64,000 nt of DNA from Brasenia schreberi (lineage: Eukaryota; Streptophyta; Magnoliopsida; Nymphaeales; Cabombaceae), in the NCBI GenBank assembly GCA_036023115.1, contig JAYKKT010000090.1, positions 31,413,001 through 31,477,000 of the forward strand, in the 5' to 3' direction. The first letter of the stretch is position 1. Each line of letters opens with the position of its first letter. Made by a program: the position numbers and the translations under genes. Below the pieces are notes generated by a model. That model was not told where the DNA came from. It searched no databases and worked only from the letters and a program-made list of their open reading frames with translations. Of the stretch, positions 49,801 through 58,800 are shown piece by piece.

Positions 49801-52800
49801 TCGACCCAAACTGATTATAACAACTGCTCATATACATACCAAAAGCATAATCTAATCTAGACTCAACTACATAACAAAAAAAAAGACATAAATATCTAAG
49901 TCTCCAACTTAATCTTCAACAATTCAAGTTAGGCTAGGTCTTATATAAAGTTGTAATATGTAATTAGGTTTTAAGTTGAATGACAAAGTACAGGAGACGG
50001 CAACCAAGATGGCGCCGACCTGCACCTGTGGTCTTCTCCGGTCTTCTCCTTGTCTCTGTTTTGTGATTTCACTCAATATTGAAGCAATGCACACACATAA
50101 AATCGACATGATATCAAAGCCTGTTTCGGTGGAAATCACTATTGAAATGGAAGGAAAATCAGAATCGTGGATTCAATAAGTTCCCTTGAGGTTTAAATTT
50201 TTCTCAAACACCTATCTATTTATTTTCTTCTCTAAGTTAGTTGTCAACTCCTTGTTGGTTGCCGTCTTATCCAAGCTCCATCTGGCGTGAAACATTTACT
50301 GCCCCAATCTGCATCTCTCATGAAATAGTAGCTGCTCCAATACATCTGTTAATCCTGCCCGTCAAACTAGAGAAAACTGGTGGGCAGCTTCCATATTGTG
50401 AGCATGATCAAATGTTGGACGTATTGATTGTCATGAAAAGTGCAAGTATTATACACTGAGATTTGAAGCCAGAAAATTTTTTGTTTGTTTGCTGCGGGCA
50501 CTAATATCATAGTTGTAAGGATTAAATGTCAATCATCTACCTTAGAAGATACTCAAATACGAATCTATCAAGGGAGTAGATTCTGATAATAATGGAAAGA
50601 AACAAGATTGGAGATGGAAATGACCACAATCTCTCAGACAAGGGAGAGGGATTTCAAATTACAAATCTGAAATTAGATAGCAAGAACTACATTCTGTGAG
50701 CCAGATCTATAAAACTGACAGTCATGGCCAGGGGGCAATGAAACTACTTAAATGGTAAAATACCTCAACCACCTACTTCAGATCCTCTGTATTCCTGATG
50801 GCGTAGGGAGAATGCACTGGTTAGTTGGAGCATGGTGAATACCAAAGATTAGTGGGACTTATATATTTGACTATTACACGCCTAGATATCTCCTATGCTT
50901 TAAGTATGTTAAGCCAATTTATGCACTGTCCTATAAAATCTCACATGAATGTCGTGCGGCAAATATTGAAGTACCTAAAACACACTCCTGGAAATGGTCT
51001 CATGTATACAGCTCACAATCACTTAGATATTGAAGTATATACAGATACTGACTAGGTAGGATCAACTCATAATAGGTCTACCTAAGGATACGTGACTATG
51101 ATAGGTGGTAACATAGTCTAATGGAAAAGCAAAAAGCATACTCTGGTAGCTAGATCTTCAGTACTCATAGAGTATAGAGCATACACACTTGGATTGTGTG
51201 AAGCATATGGTTGAAGTCTTTACTACAAGAACTTCGTACTTATTCAAGAGAATCAATTTTATTCTAATGTGATAATCAAGTAGCAATACAAATAGCTACT
51301 AATCATGTGTATCGTAAAAGAATGAAACACATCGAGATTAACTGCCACTTCATAAGAGATGCAGTGAAGTCGAGGATTATACGGATGATATATGTAAGAT
51401 CTAAAGAACAACATGCATACTTCTTAACTAAATCTCTAAGAAAGAGAAGATTGGAAAAGCTTCTAAGCAAGCTTGAACACTCATAATATTTTCGTCCCAA
51501 CTTGAAGGGGAGTGTTAAATACTAAGTTATATTTGTTGTATTTTTTATCTTTATGTATTTTTTTTGTTTTTAATGGCCCATTGTATTAGGATTACTTATT
51601 AGGGGCATAAGTGTCTTTCAAGTTAAAACGTATGTATATATACTAATGGGCGTCCGCCCATTAGGTTAAGAGAAATAAAAAAGGAGAGAGAGAAAGGTGC
51701 AGCAGCTCATCAAGAAGAAGAGGGCTGACAGCTTCCTATCTCATCTGATCCTTCGTTTTTCTTCAAATCAGTTTATTACTTTATTTAGTTGACATTCAAC
51801 AAGATGAAGCAGGTTGATGAGGTAGATCTAGAGGAATCCCACTCCGTACTAATAAATGAAGGGGCAGCAGCAGAGTGCCACTACTCCACGCATTAAAATC
51901 AAGACTGACGCATAAGTTTCTCAAGCTCATAAAGAGTATCAGCTGATCTTCTATACTATAAAGGCAAACTCTTACTACTCCTTGACATAGAGATTGTACA
52001 TGACCTGCTAAGCTTTCTTTGAAAGTGGGAAACAGGACATGAGAATACAGATTAAACTTACCTTTTCGTTTTCCCAAAAGCAAAGCTAGCAGATGTTAAG
52101 CAAGTATGTTGAGCAGTGTGATGTCTATCACGAGAAACATGTTCTGATATATGGAAGAGACATCACTTCATTTTGTAGAAGGCCTAGACAGTCAGATAAG
52201 AAATTAGTTACATTTGTAGCAACAGAACACTCATCAAAATATGGTCATTTTATAGCACTTGAACACCCTTATTCTGCTTGTATGGTGGCTGAGGAATTTC
52301 AAGTTTCAAGGGATGTTGAGGATGGTGTTAAGTGTCCAAGACCCTTCAAGTGCTTCTCGGTGTACCGCCTATCATATGCAAATGGATAGGCAGATAGAAG
52401 TGTTGAATTGATGAAACTCAACCACGGTGCTACATTGAGAAAAGACCATAGCAGTGGACCAAATTCCTGTGTTGAGCTGAGTGGTCACATAACCTTGTTT
52501 TCCACTCATCAGCAGGCATGACACCATCTCAAGTTGTTTTCCGACTGCCCTCCTACCATTCTGAAGTTCACACCCATTTCAGGGAATGAAAATTTGGGGG
52601 ACACAAACTTTCAGGATCACCATCAGATTTTATGCATCCTCAAGCACAACCTGCACCATGCTCAAAATAAAATTTGAAGCAGAGGGCAGACCACCATCAT
52701 TTAAAATTCTGTTTTCAAGTGGAACATTGGGTCTTATGTTATTCTAGTTGTTTGTGACAATGGTTGAAGGAAATCACACTCATAAGTTGTCCTCGAAGGG

Positions 52801-55800
52801 ACTCATCTAGCTTATAAATGAATGTTAACAATGAAGTATATTTTCAACTCCGCCCATGTAAGCGATCACCCTTGCATTGCCGGTCCCAAGCCCGGATAAA
52901 GGAGGAGGGTTGTGTTAGGCTTCCGATAGATAGCGTAAAACTTCGTTAGATTTTATAATATGGATTACAAAAATTATAAGCATTGCTTTGGGGTGTCCCC
53001 GCCTACCGACGTGCTACAGAGTCCGAATGCAGTAATAAGTAAGCAAGGGCCACTACATTTTTGCCCGAATGTAATGAATCATTTGCAGAGAGGGTTCCCA
53101 CATCATGGATGGGTGTGGGTAAAGAAGTTAGTCCCACTACATTACCGCCCGAATGTAGTGAATAATTTGCAGAGGTCTCCGCATTTTGATTATAGATGGA
53201 TACGGGGGGTAAGGAAGCTAGTCCTAGATAATAAGATTCGTATTGGTTCTTGGAATATCGGAACATTATCCGGTAAGCTAATGAAGGCGGTGGATACTAT
53301 GATTCGGAGAAAGATTCATATTCTATATTTACAAGAGACAAAATGGGTTGGAGAAAAAGCAAAGGAGATAGAGGATACAGGTTTTAAATTATGGTACTCA
53401 GGTAAAGAAAAGGCTCGAAACGGAGTTGGTATTATCATAAATAAATATTTAAAGGATAGTGTAGTAGACATACAACGATATGGTGACTGAATCATGACGT
53501 TGAAATTAGTGTTAGGAGCAGAGGTTTTGAATATAGTTTGTGCTTACACACCCCAAGTAGGACTAGAAGATAGTATAAAGACAGCTTTTTGATAAGAGTT
53601 AGATAAGGTGATTCAAAAGATTCAACAAAGGGAGATGATTTGTTTAGGAGGAGACTTAAATGGATATGTCGGTAAAGAGGCATTAGGATATGAAGGTATT
53701 CATGGAAACTTTGGTTTTGGGGATATAAATGAGGAATGTAGGGAGATTTTAAATTTTGCTATGGCATTGATCTCTTTATTGTCAATACAATCTTCAAAAA
53801 ACGAGATGAACATTTAATTACTTATAAGAGTGGCTTATCACAAACACAAATTGATTACTTTATTTATAGAAAAAAAGATAGAGCGCCCAACATCGACTTT
53901 TAGTTATGGATTTACAAATAAAAAAATAGACAAAGAAGAAAAGAGTGCATCGAGCTATTCGGACTAAATGGTGGAACCTCAAAAGCGAAAAAGAAGATAT
54001 ATTTAAACAGAAAGTCCTTCAAGGAGGTTTTAGAATTATGTTGGTACACCCTGTAATATGTGGAACAATATGGCTATACATATTAGGAAAGTGGCCAAAG
54101 ATGTGTTAGGTGTATTTAAGGGAGGTGTACCAGCACAAAAAAGAAGCTTAGTGATGGAGTGAAGTAGTGCAAAATAAAATCAAGGCAAAGAGGGCATGTT
54201 ACAAATTACATTATGCTAAGAAAACTAGTGAAACTTTAGACGCTTATGAGAAAGCAAAGAAGGAACGAAAGAGGCTGTGAGTGAAGCAAAAGCTAAAATT
54301 TGAGAGGATTTATATAAAAAACTCAACTCAAAAGAGGTTGAAAGAGAGATTTTTAGGATAGTTAGGACTAGAGATAAGAAAACTAAAGATCTTAATTATG
54401 TTAGATGCATAAAGGACGAGGATGAAAAAATTCTAGTGGCAAATGATGATATAAGAAATAGATGGAAAAACTATTTTTATAAGCTTTTTAATGAAAATAA
54501 AAATGTTAGTATTAGCATAGGAGAGTTAGCCAAATTAGAAAAGTATATAAACCACAATTTCTACCGACGTATTCAAAAGAATGAAGTCAAAGAGGCTCTT
54601 AAATATATAAAGGGTGGTAAATCGGTAGGACCAGATAATATTCCTATAGAAGTTTGGAAAATACTCGGAGAAATAGGAATCACTTGGCTCACAAGACTAT
54701 TTAATGAAATATGGAAAAACCAAAAGATGCCCGAGGAATGGAGAGCAAGTATACTTATACCCATATATAAGAACAAGGGAGACATTCAAAATTATGCGAA
54801 TTATCAAGGTATCAAGTTAATGAGCCATACTATGAAATTGTGGGAAAGAATTGTTGAACGAAGCAATTCACCTTTTGAGACGTCTTATGGAACATTTTAG
54901 AGCAAAAAAGAAAGACCTTCACATGATATTTATTGATCTAGAAAAAGCTTATGATAGAGTATCGAGGGAGGTTCTTTGGAGAACTTTGAAAAAAAGAGGT
55001 ATCCCATTGACATACATTAACCTTATAAGAGACATGTATGACAAAAACATGTGTGAGGACTCATGAAGGAATGACAGACTTTTTTGAAGTTAATATTGGG
55101 TTATATCAAGGATCAACTTTAAGTCCATACTTATCAAAACATATTCAAGATGAAGTACCTTGGTGTATGTTATTTGCAAATGACATTGCATTAGAGGAGG
55201 AGTCTAAGGAAAAAGTTAATAGAAAATTGGAACTATGGAGAGAAACATTAGAAAGCAAAGGCCTCCGACTTAGTAGAACAAAGACAGAATATATGGAATG
55301 TAAGTTTGATCATTCGGTTACCTCAGAGAACATAGAAATTAAAATTGACACACATTGCATCCCCTAAAAGGAAAGTTTTAAATACCTAGGGTCAATTTTT
55401 CAAACTGATGGGAGAATTGATGGAGATGTCACGCATAGAATTAATGCTGGTTGGTTAAAATGGAGAGGAGCATCAGGTGTTCTTTGTGATAAGAAGATAT
55501 CATTAAAGTTAAAAGGTAAATATTATAGAGCAGCAATTAGGCCTACCATGTTTTATGGTTCTGAATGTTTGGCAGTTAATCATCAAGATGTCTGTGACAT
55601 AAATGAAGATGTTGAGATGGATGAGTGGTCATACAAGAAAAGACTGTATACATAATGAGGTTATTAGAAACAAATTAGGAGTGGCACCAATAGAGGATAA
55701 AATGAGAGAATATCGCTTAAGATGGTTTGGACATATAGAAAGAAGATAAAAAGAAGAACCTGTAAGAAGGTATGAAAAACTAAATTTAGAAGGTATTAAA

Positions 55801-58800
55801 AGAGCTAGAGGACGACCACAAAAGTGTTGGAAAGAAACAATAAAGAATGATCTAGCTTATTGTGAGTTAACTGCTAACAAGGCACACGATAGGGATCTGT
55901 GGAAACAAAGAATCCATGTAGCCGACCCCATCTAGTATGGGAAAAGGCTTAGTTGTTGTTGTTGTTGTTGTTGTTGTTGTAATGAAGTATATTTTCACCT
56001 AGTCTTTATATCTGTCATTTGGAAGCTTACACAAAATGGTCTCCCAGAGTAGCACAATTACCACCAGTACCAAGAGACAAGGAAGAAAACCCCATTATCA
56101 TCCCAATTCAACTTTAGGCAAGAGAGGCACATAAGCGAACAAGTTTGAATTCAACTAGATACTGAGATCCTCGTTGAATGAAAAAACTGAAATCAAGGTG
56201 CAGTACCGACACAGAGGAGCAGTTTGCAACTCAATTCCCTGATTTGATGGTTCTATATCAATTTGATCTTTGTTCCCCATCCATGGGATCTGATCTGATT
56301 CATTATTCCCTGTGTAATTTGGGAATTCATATTGTTAGAACATTTTGATTCTCCCTGGGTCAGCTCTACCTTGAGTGAGTATCTTCCTTTAATTCTGCCC
56401 CCAATATCATCTTCCAATTAATTGTGTTCACAACTACCGCTCTTCATTTCTTTCGGCATTCACTTAATTTGTAACTAACACTTAATTACTTATATCTGCA
56501 GTTTGTAAGTGGCACCCTTGCAAGTTAAGATAGTCCTCTATTCTCCTTATTATTTTGCTTGTGTTCTCTGTACCAGAGCATGAAAGAACCAGACAGAGAA
56601 AGAACAAAAATGAATTATTCATCGAATTACATGCCAATAATAATATTAAGGAAAACAACTACATGCAATAGCTCTTTAAAGATATAGAGTATTCAGGGAA
56701 GCAATTACCATCACATTATATTGAATCAAGGTATAATCCATGTCATACCCAATAACGCTGATTGACCTAAGATTTAGTGTCCTACTACAAAATATTCCAC
56801 GAGGCGAATATCTTGACGAAAATGGAGCCTGCAAATTCAAGAGTTTAAACTTCAAATCTTACCATGGATTTTAAAAGCATGCTGAATTTTATTGACTAAG
56901 TTTACAACGTGAAAAAACATAGATATCTATATTGAAAGCAAGAAAACGCACATTGTACTCAATTTTAAGAGCATTTTAAGTGACTGTTATACATGAGAAA
57001 GCGCAAAAATAGTGTAGAATAGTACAACACAGTAATGCATGACAGTGTATCAATGCCTGATCAATATGATTCAGGCTCCTGTGTTGCAATAAAGACAATA
57101 CTCCACCACATTATGTAGCATTGTCTAATAACATTGCATCATTGTGTATCATATGATTCGTTGTTTCATATAAATGAATCATTTTCTGTTTCTAAATGTC
57201 ATCAAAATGGTTGCTAGTGGTCTTTCGAACACCTACTAAGGTTGAGAAGGACCTTTCTTTGAACCTTCTGCCTAGAAGACTCTACCACTAAATCCCCAGA
57301 ACCCTTGTTAATTTGTCCCCAAAAAATGAGAATTTGCTCAAAATATGAACCTCCTCTTGATCCATTATAACCAATAACAATGGGTATTGAAACAACTTTC
57401 CAATCAAGTTAAATTGCCCTGGCAAATAATTTACAAGTATAATTGATAAACTTTAGAATCTATTTCTTGTACCGTAGGGAACCACATCCCTTCTTGAATA
57501 GTATATAAAACTGATCGAAAGTCATGCAGTATCAAGCACCTAAGTTTCAATGAGTTACATGTGAAATAAGTGCTCTTAGGTTTAATACCACATGCTTTCT
57601 GGATCTAAATGGCATCATTATCATTATGATCGGCATACCATGTCTGTTGACATTTAATTGGTCATGTTCAATAACCCTTTTATCATATAATTAGGTTTAT
57701 GTGTTCTCTTAGCATGAAACCCACTTATTCGTTCTCATTAGTATCTCATATTAATCATGACTTCGACACATAAAGATCTTAACAAGATATACAAATATCA
57801 ATTGAGTATTCTATGTCGCAAACCATTTAGAATATTTGAATCTGAATATTCCATCATTCATATTCTTAACCATTTGAGAATGGAAGCTTCCTTACGGGAA
57901 AATTGCATATTACATAAAGTTTTGGCCTGATGTGCAGACACGAGAGACCTACCTGTTTTTAGGTGCAAGTACACTGAAGTTACCAAATTACTCCCCTTGC
58001 AACCAAAAGAAAGAAAGTTACTATATTACTTAGCAAATTAAGAGTGGGAGAAAGATGAGATGCCCGTTTTGGTGCATGATGCCTTTCAACAGAAAAATGA
58101 GTTCTTACTGGTTGGAAATGCATGGCTGCTTGTCTGATTGCTCACTTTTCTGGAGGTCTCTGAGTTGCTGGCTACGCTCAAAAGTGCGTAACTATGATCT
58201 CTCTTTGAACTTTGACCAATAAAAGTTCATGAACTCATTGGCTTCAAATGTAAATCATACTATGGAAATTGCCTCCTCTTTTGGTTGTTGGTGGTGGTTG
58301 TAGTTCATGCTCATAGATTTACCATTCTTATTCGGATTTACCTTTTGGGATTTGTTAATAGCTTTGAAGGTGCTTCATTTAGGAAAAGTAGAAATTGAAC
58401 CCCAATACCATATGGACACCAAGAAGCAGAATATATCGGAAAATTCATATGAATGATATTGTCTTTGTAGCGAGCAATACAAGATTGAGGGGGAAAGGTA
58501 TGTTTAGTACTTTAATGTATTATTCAAGTCTTCAGCATGTTAAGGGGCAATGTGCTATGGCTGCTATGAACCAATTAGCACATATGATACTGACATATCA
58601 ATGGAGTGGGTTGAAGGCAGACCAATGTTAAAGATGAATATAGCATGAAAGCTGGTAGCAGATCTGGAAGTGGCTGATTGAAATGAAGAAAAGTCTAGTC
58701 TGAGCCAAAGTTTATTGCAGAGATATAAAGGGCAGGAGAAGAAGAATGTGAGAAGAGTATGAAGGAAGAGTGTGTGAATCTGGAAAAGAGGATCCATGGT

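Larger units (their letters stand above)
29754..49921 (-). mobile_element. Copia C: LTR retrotransposon inside the Copia D LTR
   Basis: The 5' LTR is 49,590-49,921 (332 bp) and the 3' LTR is 29,754-30,114 (361 bp). The flanking duplication is ATTCA at 29,749-29,753 and 49,922-49,926. The primer-binding site TGGTATCAGAGC (49,578-49,589) abuts the 5' LTR, and a TTGAGAGGGCG polypurine tract precedes the 3' LTR. The total span is 20.2 kb, of which 15.06 kb is the inserted gypsy element plus its 5-bp target duplication; without it Copia C is about 5.1 kb, the usual size. LTRs differ by an indel of about 30 bp and by roughly 5 percent substitutions. Confidence 0.93.
29602..50825 (+). mobile_element. 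Copia D: partial element (5' LTR plus gag) inside Copia B, itself split by Copia C
   Basis: A terminus TGTTGGAAACC begins at 29,602 exactly where the Copia B RT reading is cut. Its LTR runs to 29,753, is interrupted by Copia C, and resumes at 49,927 to end near 50,108 (…TCGACA), giving about 334 bp. A primer-binding-like TGATATCAAAGCC follows at 50,109. About 50,600-50,820 encodes a gag N terminus ([11 protein letters not shown], then [18 protein letters not shown]) with stops. No pol and no 3' LTR follow; the sequence passes directly into Copia B RNase H. The original 3' part was lost by deletion or recombination. Boundaries at the right are approximate. Confidence 0.7.
27027..51801 (+). mobile_element. 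Copia B: LTR retrotransposon in intron 3, outermost layer of the nest
   Basis: The 5' LTR is 27,027-27,307 and the 3' LTR 51,513-51,801, both starting TGTT and ending TTCAATA or TTCAACA. The 5-bp duplication AGATG at 27,022-27,026 and 51,802-51,806 shows that these two distant ends belong to one insertion. A primer-binding site variant, TGATATCAGAGCC, follows the 5' LTR at 27,308 and a polypurine tract, TTGAAGGGGAG, precedes the 3' LTR. The 24.8-kb span is mostly later insertions (Copia D, Copia C, gypsy). Orientation is opposite to the host gene. Confidence 0.92.
52085..56230 (+). pseudogene. Degenerate Ty3/gypsy integrase remnant, split by LINE B
   Basis: The frame 52,093-52,389 reads [15 protein letters not shown] (zinc-binding end) and [21 protein letters not shown], the gypsy integrase core around the first Asp. 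After a gap, 52,480-52,560 reads GMTPSQVVF. At 52,829 the sequence is interrupted by LINE B and continues at 55,998 with [22 protein letters not shown], matching the usual region after the integrase core (pre-chromodomain). Many stops and gaps. No LTRs were identified. It is of a different lineage from the Tat element because it has the short form of the integrase C terminus. It is part of the old fill of intron 3. Confidence 0.7.

Noticed and set aside
58395..58631. 78-codon + strand ORF in intron 2
   Set aside because: No recognised similarity, antisense to the host gene, and in AT-rich sequence; not enough to call a gene.
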